Of a stretch of 64,000 bases of DNA, positions 38,314 to 47,420 are shown in pieces. The stretch lies in NCBI GenBank assembly GCA_023266195.1, contig JAHFRP010000005.1:148910-212909 (forward strand), read 5' to 3'. Under the pieces are notes generated by a model. That model saw only the letters and a program-made list of their open reading frames with translations, ran no database searches and was not told where the DNA came from. Each line of letters starts with the position of its first letter. The stretch's first letter is position 1. This DNA is from Sulfuricella sp. Its GTDB lineage: Bacteria > Pseudomonadota > Gammaproteobacteria > Burkholderiales > Sulfuricellaceae. Made by a program: the position numbers and the translations under genes.

Positions 38314-39273
38314 TTGACCTCCGACACCCTCGATATCGATTTTTCCCCGGTGGACAATGTCCGCCTCGCCAACCTGTGCGGCGCGCTGGACGAAAACCTG
38401 AAACAGATCGAGACCGCACTGGAAGTGACCATTTCCCGCCGCGGCGAGCGTTTCAGCGTGCGCGGCGAACTGCGCGCCGCGCGCCTTGCCGTGCAGGCGC
38501 TGCAGAACTTCTACGAGCGGGCTCGCAGCCATCTTTCCGTCGATGACGTCCAGCTCGGGCTGATCGAGGTGGCCAACGCCAATCCGTCCGTGCAGGACGG
38601 CGGCGCGATGCCGGTGCTGATGACGCGCAAGGGCGACCTGCACGGCCGCACGCCGCGCCAGAACGAATATCTGCGCAAGATCCAGGAACACGACATCACC
38701 TTCGGCATCGGCCCGGCCGGCACCGGCAAGACCTATCTCGCGGTGGCGAGCGCGGTGGACGCGCTGGAGCGCGACCTGGTCAAGCGCATCGTGCTGGTGC
38801 GCCCGGCGGTGGAAGCCGGCGAGCGGCTCGGCTTCCTGCCTGGCGACCTGGCGCAGAAGGTCGATCCCTATCTGCGCCCGCTCTACGACGCGCTCTACGA
38901 CCTGATGGGCTTCGACAAGGTGGGCCGGATGTTCGAGCGCGGCGCGATCGAAATCGCCCCGCTCGCCTACATGCGCGGCCGCACCCTGAACCATTCCTTC
39001 ATCATCCTGGACGAGGCGCAGAACACCACGCCGGAACAGATGAAGATGTTCCTGACCCGTACCGGCTTCGGCTCCAAGGCGGTGATCACCGGCGACGTGA
39101 CCCAGGTCGATCTGGCGCGCGGCCAGAAGAGCGGTCTGGTGGATGCGCAGGAAGTGCTGGAGAAGGTCGGCGGCATCGCCTTCACCTACTTCCAGTCCGA
39201 GGACGTGGTGCGCCACCCGCTGGTGCAGAAGATCGTCAATGCTTACGAGCGGCGCGAAAAAAACAATTCTTAG
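38314..39273 (+). CDS. ybeZ: PhoH-family ATPase (YbeZ)
   Basis: A 319-residue P-loop ATPase that works with the RNase YbeY in ribosome/RNA maintenance. KH-like N-terminal part, Walker A GPAGTGKT (about 133-140) and Walker B FIILDEAQNTTPEQMKMF. The start is TTG at 38314, 10 bases after miaB; no closer ATG gives the conserved N-terminus. Confidence 0.94.
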   Translation: MTSDTLDIDFSPVDNVRLANLCGALDENLKQIETALEVTISRRGERFSVRGELRAARLAVQALQNFYERARSHLSVDDVQLGLIEVANANPSVQDGGAMPVLMTRKGDLHGRTPRQNEYLRKIQEHDITFGIGPAGTGKTYLAVASAVDALERDLVKRIVLVRPAVEAGERLGFLPGDLAQKVDPYLRPLYDALYDLMGFDKVGRMFERGAIEIAPLAYMRGRTLNHSFIILDEAQNTTPEQMKMFLTRTGFGSKAVITGDVTQVDLARGQKSGLVDAQEVLEKVGGIAFTYFQSEDVVRHPLVQKIVNAYERREKNNS

Positions 39274-39304
39274 TTTTGAGTTTTTAATTTTGAACTGATA
39301 TCGA

Positions 39305-39341
39305 ATGAACTCAAAACTCAAAACTCAAAACTCAAAATTGA
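39305..39341 (+). repeat. Octanucleotide tandem repeat at the ybeY start
   Basis: Four head-to-tail copies of AACTCAAA (partly degenerate at the edges) begin at the ATG of ybeY, and a complementary TTTTGAG tract lies about 30 bp upstream. It encodes the odd [13 protein letters not shown]-terminus. The unit length is not a multiple of three. Confidence 0.8.
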
Positions 39342-39766
39342 GCTTGTCCGTTCAATTTGCGGTCAAGCCCGAAGATGTCCCGACTCGCGCCCGGTTTCGC
39401 CGCTGGGTGGAAGCGGCGTTGCGCGGCGATGCCGAAATCGCGCTGCGCATCGTCGGCGAGGAAGAGGGGCGGACGCTCAACCGCGACTACCGCGGCAAGG
39501 ATTACCCGACCAACGTGCTGACTTTCGCCTACGAGGACGATGTTCCGGGGGCGCCGCTGTTCGGTGACATCGCGCTGTGCGCGCCGGTGGTCGCCCGCGA
39601 GGCGGCGGAGCAGGGCAAGCCGGTCGAGGCGCATTACGCGCACCTGACGGTCCACGGCGTGCTGCACCTGCAGGGCTACGACCACGAAACCGACGCCGAA
39701 GCGCGGGAGATGGAAACTCTGGAAACACAGATTGTCACAAAACTGGGTTATGCTGACCCCTATTAA
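39305..39766 (+). CDS. ybeY: Endoribonuclease YbeY (rRNA maturation)
   Basis: A 153-residue zinc-dependent RNase for 16S rRNA 3'-end maturation and ribosome quality control. The metal motif [11 protein letters not shown] (about 117-127) is intact. Residues 1-12 are encoded by an 8-bp tandem repeat, so the real start may be the ATG at 39305 or a later TTG (39338 or 39344), which would give the compact LSVQFAV start. Loss or gain of one repeat would shift the frame from the first ATG. Confidence 0.92.
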   Translation: MNSKLKTQNSKLSLSVQFAVKPEDVPTRARFRRWVEAALRGDAEIALRIVGEEEGRTLNRDYRGKDYPTNVLTFAYEDDVPGAPLFGDIALCAPVVAREAAEQGKPVEAHYAHLTVHGVLHLQGYDHETDAEAREMETLETQIVTKLGYADPY

Positions 39767-39833
39767 CGTGAAACTCGCGAAGCGAGCCCTCGCCCCCCTC
39801 GCCCGCTTGCGGGAGAGGGCTAGGGGAGAGGGC
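39767..39833 (+). repeat. CCCTCTCCCC-family palindromic repeat, copy 1
   Basis: CGTGAAACTCGCGAAGCGAG...GCGGGAGAGGGCTAGGGGAG (two segments) right after the ybeY stop. It is about 90% identical to the copy at 62191-62260; related sequences are inside lnt and surA. Confidence 0.85.
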
Positions 39834-39859
39834 TAGAGGACGAGGAATAGGATTTGTTT

Positions 39860-40702
39860 ATGGATGAAGAGCCTGCCAAACCGGGCTGGTTTGAACGATT
39901 GAGCACGCTGCTGCTGCGCGAGCCGGAAGACCGCGAGCAGCTGATCGAGTTGTTGTATTCCGCCTACGAGCGCAATTTGCTCGATGCCGACGCCTTGGCC
40001 ATGATCGAGGGCGTGCTCCAGGTTTCGGAAATGCAGGTGCGCGACGTGATGATTCCGCGCGCCCAGATGGACGTGGTGGACATCGCCGATACGCCGGAGC
40101 AGTTCATTCCCTTCGTGATCGAGACCGCCCACTCCCGCTTCCCGGTGATCGACAAGGACAAGGACGACATCATCGGCATTTTGCTGGCGAAGGATCTGCT
40201 GCGCTATTACGCCGGCGAGGAATTCAACGTGCGCGACATGCTGCGCCCGGCGGTGTTCATCCCCGAATCGAAGCGGCTCAATGTGCTGCTCAAGGAATTC
40301 CGCAGCAACCGCAATCACATCGCCATCGTGGTGGACGAATACGGCGGCGTGGCCGGCATCGTCACCATCGAGGACGTGCTGGAGCAAATCGTCGGCGAGA
40401 TCGAGGACGAATACGACTACGACGATGGCGAAGGCAATATCATCCGCGCCCCGGACGGGCGCTTCCGCGTCAAGGCGCAGGCCGAGATCGCGGATTTCAA
40501 CGAGGTCATGGGCACCCGCTTCAGCGACGAAGACTACGACACCGTGGGCGGGCTCGTGGTCAGCAGGTTCGGCCGCCTGCCCAAGCGCGGCGAACAGGTT
40601 GCCTTCGAAGGCCTGAAGTTCAGCGTGCTGCGCGCCGACAGCCGCCGCCTGCACAGCCTGATCGTGGAGCGGCTGGAAGAAGAAGCGGCCAGCCCGGCCT
40701 AG
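39860..40702 (+). CDS. corC: CorC/HlyC-family CBS-domain protein
   Basis: A 280-residue cytoplasmic protein with two CBS domains (about 60-180, with [12 protein letters not shown] and [20 protein letters not shown]) and a C-terminal transporter-associated CorC_HlyC domain (about 195-275). It is linked to Mg/Co homeostasis and the Lnt step in proteobacteria. The ATG at 39860 is preferred; a TTG 6 bases upstream shares the GAGGAATAGGA site. No membrane segment. In the canonical order before lnt, but here repeats and two minus-strand genes separate them. Confidence 0.93.
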   Translation: MDEEPAKPGWFERLSTLLLREPEDREQLIELLYSAYERNLLDADALAMIEGVLQVSEMQVRDVMIPRAQMDVVDIADTPEQFIPFVIETAHSRFPVIDKDKDDIIGILLAKDLLRYYAGEEFNVRDMLRPAVFIPESKRLNVLLKEFRSNRNHIAIVVDEYGGVAGIVTIEDVLEQIVGEIEDEYDYDDGEGNIIRAPDGRFRVKAQAEIADFNEVMGTRFSDEDYDTVGGLVVSRFGRLPKRGEQVAFEGLKFSVLRADSRRLHSLIVERLEEEAASPA

Positions 40703-40735
40703 CCCCAATGCTGTTTACTTAAGCGCTGCCCGTCC

Positions 40736-40846
40736 CCATGTAGGTTGGGCTGGTTTTTTAGCCAACAAACCCAACTTCAACATTGTTTTTAAGGATGATT
40801 AAGTTTGTTGGGTTTCGCGATAAAACCGCTCAACCCAACCTACATG
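40736..40846. repeat. Imperfect palindrome with CATGTAGGTTGGG ends
   Basis: CATGTAGGTTGGG (40736-40748) and CCCAACCTACATG (40834-40846) bound a 111-bp segment that also contains inner AACAAACCCAAC/GTTTGTTGGGTT arms. No ORF. It lies 10 bp before the 168-bp MITE copy A. The gap 40703-41040 holds only these two elements. Confidence 0.8.
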
Positions 40847-40856
40847 AAAAACTTCG

Positions 40857-41024
40857 CTAGGAGCCTGTCGGACTTGAAGAATCGAAGCGAAAATTCGGCT
40901 GGGCGAGGACAGATTTTGCCGGTTTTGCAGGTCAATAGTTATTCTATTGACCAAAAAAGCGGCGAAATATGGACCGGCCAGGCGGATTTGCCGCCGATTT
41001 CCTTTAAGTCCGACAGGCTCCTAG
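40857..41024. mobile_element. 168-bp MITE-like element, copy A
   Basis: Starts and ends with CTAG; the terminal inverted repeats share CTAGGAGCCTGTCGGACTT (19 bases) then diverge. An internal 9-bp hairpin (GGTCAATAG/CTATTGACC) sits near the middle. It differs from copy B (57498-57665) at 5 of 168 positions. A frame open across it would change at all five sites (S/P, Y/H, K/E, T/I, P/Q), so it is not under protein-level selection and is non-coding. Confidence 0.88.
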
Positions 41025-41040
41025 GTGAACACTATTGGGT

Positions 41041-41643
41041 CTAGCCCGCCAAAGCCTTCTTCACCGATTCCAGCAGTTCCGCCGGCCACTGCGGCGCGAG
41101 CTTGAGCGCTTCGCCGTGGCTGCGTTCGGACATCTTCTTCCAGGTCTTGCGCACGATGCCGATCAGCTTCGGCTCGCTGTAATGCGGGGCGAACGGCACG
41201 AAATAGAATTCCAGGAACACCAGGCAGATCACGTCTTCCAGCACTTGCCCTTGGTCCGGGATCAGCTTGATGCGGTCCTTTAGCAGCAAGGTCTTGACCC
41301 GTTCGCACATCGCCTCGTCGTAGCCCACTCCCCGCATGATCTGTGCCGTGGTGTCGCCGTGGAACTTGGCCAGGGTGACGCGCCAGTCGTCGTAGCCCTT
41401 GCGGTTCATCGGGTAGTCGCTGCGCGGAATCGCCCAGCGGCGAATATGCTGGGCGCGGGCGGCGAGCTTCAATGCCTCGGACGCATTGGGTTCGTATTTG
41501 TCCAGCCACGCCGTCATGCGCTGCGAATACAGGATTTCTTTGGGATATTCGACGCCCTCGAAGGCGTCTTTGTTGGGATCTTCCGCGTTGGCAGCGTCGA
41601 TGCGCGCGATCGCTTCCTGGAAGCGGCTGGATTGGGTGGTCAT
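41041..41643 (-). CDS. DUF4202 domain protein
   Basis: A 200-residue soluble protein with the DUF4202 pattern: FQEAIARIDAANAEDPNKD, KEILYSQRMTAWLDKY, RAQHIRRWAIPRSDYPMNR and GYDDWR. The conserved Glu/His/Arg residues suggest an enzyme, but no activity is established to my knowledge. The ATG at 41643 gives the MTTQSSRFQ start; an ATG 12 bases upstream is possible. MITE copy A ends 17 bp from its stop codon. Confidence 0.85.
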   Translation of the reverse strand: MTTQSSRFQEAIARIDAANAEDPNKDAFEGVEYPKEILYSQRMTAWLDKYEPNASEALKLAARAQHIRRWAIPRSDYPMNRKGYDDWRVTLAKFHGDTTAQIMRGVGYDEAMCERVKTLLLKDRIKLIPDQGQVLEDVICLVFLEFYFVPFAPHYSEPKLIGIVRKTWKKMSERSHGEALKLAPQWPAELLESVKKALAG

Positions 41644-41740
41644 GGTGCCTCGCATAAGAAATAATCAGGGGCCATGGTATACAACGTCTTGATTTTTGTT
41701 AACAAGTAATTTTTATGCCGCAAATGTGGCTGCCGGTTAA

Positions 41741-41962
41741 TCAAGCGCAGCAATCGCCGCCCGATTTTCCGTGCAGCTGGACCGGCGGGCAGGGAACGCT
41801 GCCGTAGGAGCAAAACACGCAGCAGTCGCCGGGCTTGGGCCGCAGCAGGGTTTGGCAGTGGGCGCACTCGTAGAACCACTGGCAGGCGTCGGTCGGCATG
41901 CGCTCGGTGCGCGCGTGGGCACAGACTGGGCAGGTGATGGTCGATTCGAGGGTTGGATTCAT
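41741..41962 (-). CDS. GDCCVxC-motif small cysteine-rich protein
   Basis: A 73-residue protein with three Cys pairs: CPVC and CAHC (zinc-ribbon-like), then GDCCVFCSYGSVPCPP and a terminal GDCC. The GDCCVxC motif defines a widespread small family, some members of which are selenoproteins; here the positions are Cys. The ATG at 41962 is chosen as the start closest to the conserved domain; another in-frame start lies 33 bases upstream. Metal or redox role is inferred from the Cys pattern only. The gap to lnt (41963-42057) shows nothing else. Confidence 0.78.
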   Translation of the reverse strand: MNPTLESTITCPVCAHARTERMPTDACQWFYECAHCQTLLRPKPGDCCVFCSYGSVPCPPVQLHGKSGGDCCA

Positions 41963-42057
41963 GGCGGGGTAGGAACAAAACAGATATCTGATCAAGCACC
42001 TTACGCCGTATAATTTGCCCGGTCAAACGCACGGTACAGGCTGCAAAATACAATAAA

Positions 42058-43773
42058 ATGGCTTTCCCAGAGGAAAACTCACCGCCATCGGGGCGGGCGG
42101 CACGCCCCGCCCGCTTTTTCGCCCATCCGTCCGTGCAATGGGCAATCGCCCTGATGCTGGGCGCGCTCACCGTTTCCGGCTTTGCGCCGGATTACCTGTC
42201 TTTCCTGCCGCCGCTGACCTTGGCGGCGCTGTCGCTGCTTTGGTCGCGCGCGGCTTCGCGCCGCGCCGCCGCCCATATCGGCTTCGCCTTCGGGCTGGGG
42301 TTTTTCGGCGCCGGGGTGAGCTGGGTGTACGTCAGCATCCACGATTTCGGCGGCATGCCGGGCCCCATCGCCGCGGTCGCCACCTTTTTGTTCTGTCTGG
42401 TGCTGTCGCTCTTCCCCTCCGCGGTGGGGTTGTTGCAGAGCGTTTCCCTCTCCCCTAGCCCTCTCCCGCCAGCCCTAAAGGACTCCGATCCGCTACGGGC
42501 TAAAGCCCGTGCGGAGTCGTATGCGGGAGAGGGGGACGAGGTCTCGCTTCGCGAGTTTCACGCTAATGCCGGCGGATTGACCAAACGGCGTGCGCTGTTG
42601 TCGATCCCGGTATGGTGGGTGGCGATGGAGTGGGTCAAGGGCTGGATACTGACCGGCTTCCCCTGGCTGACGCTGGGCTATTCCCAGGTGGCCGTCAGCC
42701 CGCTGGCGGGCTTCGCGCCGGTCTTCGGCGTATATGGCGTGTCGCTGGCCGCCGCGCTGTGCGCGGGTGCGCTGGCGCTGTTGGCCGACGGCTGGCTGGG
42801 CCGGCGCGGCAAGGCGCAGATGGCGCTGCCGGCCGCGCTTGTCGTTGGCTTGGCGGCAGCGGGATGGGGCTTGCAGCAGGTGACATGGGTTCAGCCGATT
42901 GGCGCACCGGTTGCGGTCAGCCTGCTGCAAGGCAACATCGCGCAGGAGATGAAATGGCGCGAGGACAAGGCGCAGAGCACGCTCGACGCCTACCTGGCGC
43001 TGACGCAGGCGAGCACCGGCCGCCTGATCGTGCTGCCGGAAACCGCGCTGCCGATGTTCCTGCACCAGGTGCCGCTGTCCTATCTCGAAATGCTGGCGGA
43101 ACACGCGCGCCGACGCGGCGGCGATGTCCTGGTGGGCGTGCCGGAATATACCGAGAGCCGGGATTATTTCAACAGCGTGGTGAGCCTGGGCAGCGCGCCG
43201 GTGCAGGTATACCGCAAATATCATCTGGTGCCGTTCGGCGAATACATTCCGCTCAAGCCGCTGTTCGGCTGGATCGTCCATATCCTGCATATCCCGCTGT
43301 CGGATTTCGCCCGCGGCGCGCCGGTGCAGGCGCCGCTCCAGGCGGCGGGGCAGAAGGTGGCCGTCGCCGTTTGCTACGAGGACGTGTTCGGCGAGGAGCT
43401 GATCCGCCAGCTGCCGGCCGCCACCCTGCTGGTCAATGTCAGCAACGATGCCTGGTTCGGCGATACCGTCGCGCCCTGGCAGCATCTCCAGATCTCCCAG
43501 ATGCGCGCGCTGGAAACCGGCCGCTACATGCTGCGCGCCACCAACACCGGCATTACCGCCATCATCGACCAGCGCGGCGAGGTGGTGAAGCGCGCGCAGG
43601 AATTCGCCGTTGCCGTGCTGGAAGGGGAGGCGCAGGGTTTTTCCGGCGCGACGCCCTATGTGCGCTGGGGGAACTTTCCGCTGTTGGGGCTGCTGGCCTT
43701 GCTCCTCGCTGCCGACCGGCTGGCGGGCAGGACGCCGACACGGGCCGGGAGCAAATCCCGGCGGCAACGATGA
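42058..43773 (+). CDS. lnt: Apolipoprotein N-acyltransferase with repeat-encoded insertion
   Basis: Inner-membrane enzyme that adds the third acyl chain to lipoproteins. The 571-residue protein has N-terminal helices and a nitrilase-like domain with the Glu-Lys-Cys triad: LPETALPMF (about 326-334), [12 protein letters not shown] (about 385-396) and VCYEDVFG (about 437-444). It is about 50 residues longer than usual because residues about 130-170 ([13 protein letters not shown]...) are encoded by a CCCTCTCCCC repeat that keeps the frame. The insertion lies between SVSL and the [14 protein letters not shown] helix, so the core is intact. It overlaps the GIY-YIG gene by ATGA. Confidence 0.93.
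   Translation: MAFPEENSPPSGRAARPARFFAHPSVQWAIALMLGALTVSGFAPDYLSFLPPLTLAALSLLWSRAASRRAAAHIGFAFGLGFFGAGVSWVYVSIHDFGGMPGPIAAVATFLFCLVLSLFPSAVGLLQSVSLSPSPLPPALKDSDPLRAKARAESYAGEGDEVSLREFHANAGGLTKRRALLSIPVWWVAMEWVKGWILTGFPWLTLGYSQVAVSPLAGFAPVFGVYGVSLAAALCAGALALLADGWLGRRGKAQMALPAALVVGLAAAGWGLQQVTWVQPIGAPVAVSLLQGNIAQEMKWREDKAQSTLDAYLALTQASTGRLIVLPETALPMFLHQVPLSYLEMLAEHARRRGGDVLVGVPEYTESRDYFNSVVSLGSAPVQVYRKYHLVPFGEYIPLKPLFGWIVHILHIPLSDFARGAPVQAPLQAAGQKVAVAVCYEDVFGEELIRQLPAATLLVNVSNDAWFGDTVAPWQHLQISQMRALETGRYMLRATNTGITAIIDQRGEVVKRAQEFAVAVLEGEAQGFSGATPYVRWGNFPLLGLLALLLAADRLAGRTPTRAGSKSRRQR
42446..42566 (-). repeat. CCCTCTCCCC-family repeat inside lnt, with a second palindrome nested in it
   Basis: Outer parts match (in reverse complement) the intergenic copies at 39767 and 62191: CCCTCTCCCCTAGCCCTCTC at the left, CGCTTCGCGAGTTTCACG at the right. 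Between them sits a different palindrome (GACTCCG...CGGAGTC with ACGGGCT/AGCCCGT arms, about 42481-42518). All of it is read through in the lnt frame without a stop. Confidence 0.85.
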
Positions 43774-44012
43774 GCGGATGGCATTGCTACATCCTGGAGT
43801 GCGCCGACGGCACGCTTTACACCGGCATCACCAACGACCTGGAAAAACGGCTGGGGGCGCACAATAACGGCACGGCGTCGAAATACACCCGCAGCCGGCT
43901 GCCGGTGAGGCTGGCCTACATCGAGAACCAGCCCGACCGTGCCGCCGCCAGCCGGCGCGAAATGGAGATCAAGCGGCTGCCGCGTCCGGCAAAGCTGGCG
44001 CTGCTGGGCTAG
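43770..44012 (+). CDS. GIY-YIG nuclease domain protein (UPF0213/YhbQ type)
   Basis: An 80-residue stand-alone GIY-YIG domain: [18 protein letters not shown] (the GIY and YIG equivalents), Arg in EKRLGAHN and Glu in [10 protein letters not shown]. Small YhbQ-like proteins of this kind are implicated in DNA damage processing. It overlaps the lnt stop by ATGA and ends 100 bp before glyQ. Confidence 0.9.
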   Translation: MSGWHCYILECADGTLYTGITNDLEKRLGAHNNGTASKYTRSRLPVRLAYIENQPDRAAASRREMEIKRLPRPAKLALLG

Positions 44013-44112
44013 AATTCATGGGCGGGCCGCAACGCCCGCGCCCCATCGGGGTTTTGCCCGGTCAGGAAAAGAAGTAAAATCAACCCCTTTCAAATTCGGC
44101 TTGCGGCACATA

Positions 44113-45033
44113 ATGCTCACATTCCAGGAAATCATCCTCACTCTGCAAAAATACTGGGCCGAACGCGGTTGCGCCCTGCTCCAGCCCTATGACATGGAAG
44201 TGGGCGCCGGCACCAGCCACACCGCCACGTTCCTGCGCTCGCTCGGTCCCGAACCCTGGCGCGCGGCCTATGTCCAGCCTTCGCGCCGTCCCAAGGACGG
44301 CCGCTACGGCGACAACCCCAACCGCCTGCAGCATTATTACCAGTTCCAGGTGGTGCTGAAGCCCGCCCCGGAAAACATCCTGGAGCTCTACCTGGGTTCG
44401 CTCGAAGCGCTTGGCTTCGATCTCAAGAAAAACGATATCCGCTTCGTCGAGGACGATTGGGAAAACCCGACGCTGGGCGCCTGGGGCCTGGGCTGGGAAG
44501 TGTGGCTGAACGGCATGGAAGTGACCCAGTTCACCTATTTCCAGCAGGTCGGCGGCATCGACTGCAAGCCCATCACCGGCGAGATCACCTATGGCCTGGA
44601 GCGGCTCGCCATGTACCTGCAAGGCGTGGAAAACGTGTTCGACCTGACCTGGACGCAAGGGCTTTCCTACCGCGATGTCTACCACCAGAACGAGGTCGAG
44701 CAGTCCACCTACAACTTCGAGCACAGCGACGTCGAATTCCTGCTGACCGCCTTCAACGCCCACGAAAAGCAGGCCAAACACCTGATGGAAAGCCAGTTGG
44801 CGCTGCCCGCCTACGAGCAGGTGCTGAAGACGGCCCACACTTTCAACCTGCTCGATGCGCGCGGCGCGATTTCCGTCACCGAACGCGCCGCCTACATCGG
44901 TCGCATCCGCAACCTGGCCCGCAGCGTGGCGCAGAGCTACCTCGAATCCCGCGCCCGGCTGGGCTTCCCGATGGCGCCGAGGGACTGGGCCGACGAAATT
45001 CAGGCGCAAATGGAAAAGAAGGCGGCGGCATGA
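44113..45033 (+). CDS. glyQ: Glycyl-tRNA synthetase alpha subunit
   Basis: Catalytic class II aminoacylation subunit of the tetrameric enzyme. The 306-residue protein shows [19 protein letters not shown], motif 2 region [17 protein letters not shown] and [20 protein letters not shown] (motif 3 region). The ATG at 44113 fits the universal MLTFQE start; longer readings upstream are not conserved. It overlaps glyS by ATGA. Confidence 0.97.
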   Translation: MLTFQEIILTLQKYWAERGCALLQPYDMEVGAGTSHTATFLRSLGPEPWRAAYVQPSRRPKDGRYGDNPNRLQHYYQFQVVLKPAPENILELYLGSLEALGFDLKKNDIRFVEDDWENPTLGAWGLGWEVWLNGMEVTQFTYFQQVGGIDCKPITGEITYGLERLAMYLQGVENVFDLTWTQGLSYRDVYHQNEVEQSTYNFEHSDVEFLLTAFNAHEKQAKHLMESQLALPAYEQVLKTAHTFNLLDARGAISVTERAAYIGRIRNLARSVAQSYLESRARLGFPMAPRDWADEIQAQMEKKAAA

Positions 45034-47141
45034 GCATGAATACGAATAATCTTCTGGTCGAACTGTTTGTCGAGGAACTGCCGCCCAAGGCGCTGAAAAA
45101 ACTGGGCGAGGCGTTTGCCGCCGCGCTGTCCGAATCGCTCAAGGCGCAGGGGCTGGCCGCCGCCGATGCCGTCGTCACGCCTTATGCCAGTCCGCGCCGG
45201 CTCGCTGCGCACATCGCCGATGTCGCCGCCCAGGCTGCCGACAAGCCGGTCTCGCACAAGCTCATGCCGGCGAGCGTGGGCCTCGATGCCGAGGGCCGGG
45301 CGACCCCGGCCCTGCTGAAAAAGCTGGCGGCGCTCGGGCTGGACGCGGCGGCGGTCGCCGCGCTCAAGCGCGAAGGCGAGGGCAAGGCGGAAGCCCTGTT
45401 TTACGACAGCGTGGCCAAGGGCGCCACGCTGGCCGACGGCTTGCAGAAGGCGCTGGCCGAAGCCATCGCCAGACTGCCGATTCCCAAGGTGATGGGCTAC
45501 CAGCTGGCCGATGGCTGGAGCACGGTCAATTTCGTGCGTCCGGTACACGGGCTGGTGGCGCTGCACGGCGCCGGCGTCGTGCCGGTTTCCGTGCTGGGCC
45601 TGACTGCCGGCCGCACCACCCAGGGCCACCGCTTCGAGGCTGCGACGAGCTCGGTTTCGCTCGCGGAGGCGGACAGCTACGCCGCGCAGATGGAACAGGA
45701 GGGCGCGGTCATTCCGGGCTTCGAGGCGCGTCGCGCCGACATCGCCCGCCAGCTTCAGGCCGCAGCGGAAAAGGTCGGCGGCGTGAAGCCGATCGAGGAC
45801 GCCGCCCTGCTCGACGAAGTGACCGCGCTGGTGGAGCGTCCCAACGTGCTGGTCGGCCGGTTCGAGGAGGAATACCTTGGGGTTCCGCAGGAATGCCTGA
45901 TTCTCACCATGAAGGCCAACCAGAAGTATTTCCCGCTGCTCGACGGCAGCGGAAAGCTGACCAACCAGTTCCTGATCGTTTCCAATATCCGTCCGGCGGA
46001 CGCGAGCGCGGTGGTCGGCGGCAACGAGCGCGTGGTGCGCCCGCGCCTGGCAGACGCCCGCTTCTTCTTCGACCAGGACCGCAAGAAGCCGCTCGCCTCG
46101 CGCGTCGAAAAGCTGGGCAGTGTGGTCTACCACAACAAGCTCGGCAGCCAGCTGGAGCGGGTCAACCGCGTCACCAAGCTGGCCGGCGAGATCGCTCGTC
46201 AACTCGATGCCAGCCACGAGCAGGCGGAGCGCGCGGCGCATCTGGCCAAGGCCGATCTCCTGACCGACATGGTCGGCGAATTCCCGGAATTGCAGGGCAT
46301 CATGGGCCGCTACTACGCCGCCCACGACGGCGAGCCGGAAGCCGTGGCCCGCGCCGTGGAGCAGCACTACTGGCCGCGCTTCGCCGGCGATGCGCTGCCG
46401 CAGGACAACGTCGGCGCGGCGGTGGCGCTGGCCGACAAGCTCGATACCCTGGTCGGCATCTACGGCATCGGCCTGGTGCCGACCGGCGACAAGGACCCGT
46501 TCGGCCTGCGCCGCCACGCTCTCGGCGTGCTGCGCATCCTGGCGGAAATGGGCCTGCCGCTCGACCTGGTGCGGCTGCTGCAGCAGGCGAAATCGCTGTT
46601 CCCCGCCGAAATGCTGGCGGACAGCGTGGCGGTGGACCTTCACGGCTTCATGCTGGAGCGCCTGAAGGGCTACCTGCGCGACAAGAACTTCGCGCCGGAC
46701 GAGATCGACGCGGTGGTGGGGCAGGCGCCCAGCCGCATTGATGTGGTGATTCCGCGGGTCCTTGCGGTGCGCGCCTTCAAGCGCCTGCCGGAAGCCGCTG
46801 CCCTGGCTGCCGCGAACAAACGTATCCAGAATATCCTGCGCAAGGCCGAGGAAAAGGCCGACGGCGCCGCCAACCCGGCGCTTTTGGTGGAGGCGGCGGA
46901 AAAATCGCTGTTCGAGGCGGTGAACAAACTGTCGCCGGGCGTAGTCTCACTGGTCGATCTTGGCAGCTACACCGAAGCGCTTACCGCGCTGGCCGGAGTG
47001 CGCGCCGAAGTGGACGCGTTCTTCGATTCGGTGATGGTGATGGCGGAAGAACCGCTGCTGCGCGCCAACCGCCTGGCCCTGCTCAACAGCCTGGGCGGCC
47101 TGATGAACCAGGTGGCGGATATTTCGAAGCTGGCTGCTTGA
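45030..47141 (+). CDS. glyS: Glycyl-tRNA synthetase beta subunit
   Basis: A 703-residue subunit needed for tRNA-Gly recognition. It begins [20 protein letters not shown], carries an HD-like central domain ([21 protein letters not shown]) and ends with a DALR-type anticodon domain ([17 protein letters not shown]). The start at 45030 overlaps glyQ (ATGA); an ATG at 45036 is an alternative. Confidence 0.96.
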   Translation: MSMNTNNLLVELFVEELPPKALKKLGEAFAAALSESLKAQGLAAADAVVTPYASPRRLAAHIADVAAQAADKPVSHKLMPASVGLDAEGRATPALLKKLAALGLDAAAVAALKREGEGKAEALFYDSVAKGATLADGLQKALAEAIARLPIPKVMGYQLADGWSTVNFVRPVHGLVALHGAGVVPVSVLGLTAGRTTQGHRFEAATSSVSLAEADSYAAQMEQEGAVIPGFEARRADIARQLQAAAEKVGGVKPIEDAALLDEVTALVERPNVLVGRFEEEYLGVPQECLILTMKANQKYFPLLDGSGKLTNQFLIVSNIRPADASAVVGGNERVVRPRLADARFFFDQDRKKPLASRVEKLGSVVYHNKLGSQLERVNRVTKLAGEIARQLDASHEQAERAAHLAKADLLTDMVGEFPELQGIMGRYYAAHDGEPEAVARAVEQHYWPRFAGDALPQDNVGAAVALADKLDTLVGIYGIGLVPTGDKDPFGLRRHALGVLRILAEMGLPLDLVRLLQQAKSLFPAEMLADSVAVDLHGFMLERLKGYLRDKNFAPDEIDAVVGQAPSRIDVVIPRVLAVRAFKRLPEAAALAAANKRIQNILRKAEEKADGAANPALLVEAAEKSLFEAVNKLSPGVVSLVDLGSYTEALTALAGVRAEVDAFFDSVMVMAEEPLLRANRLALLNSLGGLMNQVADISKLAA

Positions 47142-47148
47142 TTGTGAG

Positions 47149-47308
47149 GTAGGTCGGGCACCCCGTGCCCGACGGTCGGTTGGTATGGTGTGTCGGGCAC
47201 AGGATGCCCGACCTGCGTGCGGACGATGACGATTTGGCTTGGAGGGCCAACAATGCCCTTGACCAAACTGATCATTCTCGACCGAAATGGCGTGGTGAAC
47301 TATGAACA
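47149..47308 (+). repeat. Upstream copy of a ~155-160 bp tandem duplication covering the gmhB start
   Basis: This stretch and 47313-47466 share the same order: GTAGGTCGGGCAC hairpin, GTGTCGGGCACAGG, CCTGCGTGCGGACGATGACGA, a ribosome site, ATGCCC and the first codons of gmhB. They have diverged by scattered substitutions and small indels. The TCGGGCAC/GTGCCCGA arms can each form hairpins. Confidence 0.88.
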
Positions 47309-47420
47309 GCGTGTAGGTCGGGCACTCCGTGCCCGACGGTCTGTTGGTGTGTGTCGGGCACAGGGGGACCTGCGTGCGGACGATGACGAATTTAGCTTGA
47401 AGGACAAGCAATGCCCCTGA
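47253..47420 (+). pseudogene. Truncated duplicate of the gmhB 5' end
   Basis: A frame of 55 codons starting MPLTKLIILDRNGVVNYEQ, clearly gmhB, but with the second catalytic Asp of the HAD motif changed (DRDG to DRNG). The similarity ends after about 18 codons, where the second copy of the leader begins. It keeps a ribosome site (GGAGGG) and its stop codon (47418-47420) overlaps the true gmhB start (47411), so it may be translated as an upstream ORF coupled to gmhB. Confidence 0.8.

Noticed and set aside
40805..41044. A 79-codon open frame crossing MITE copy A, similar to a frame across copy B
   Set aside because: The five differences between copies are all amino-acid-changing, the frame runs from flanking repeat through the element, and there is no ribosome site. 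It is non-coding repeat DNA.
47190..47420. A novel 76-residue gene before gmhB
   Set aside because: Its core is a truncated duplicate of gmhB and its first part is a palindromic leader repeat.
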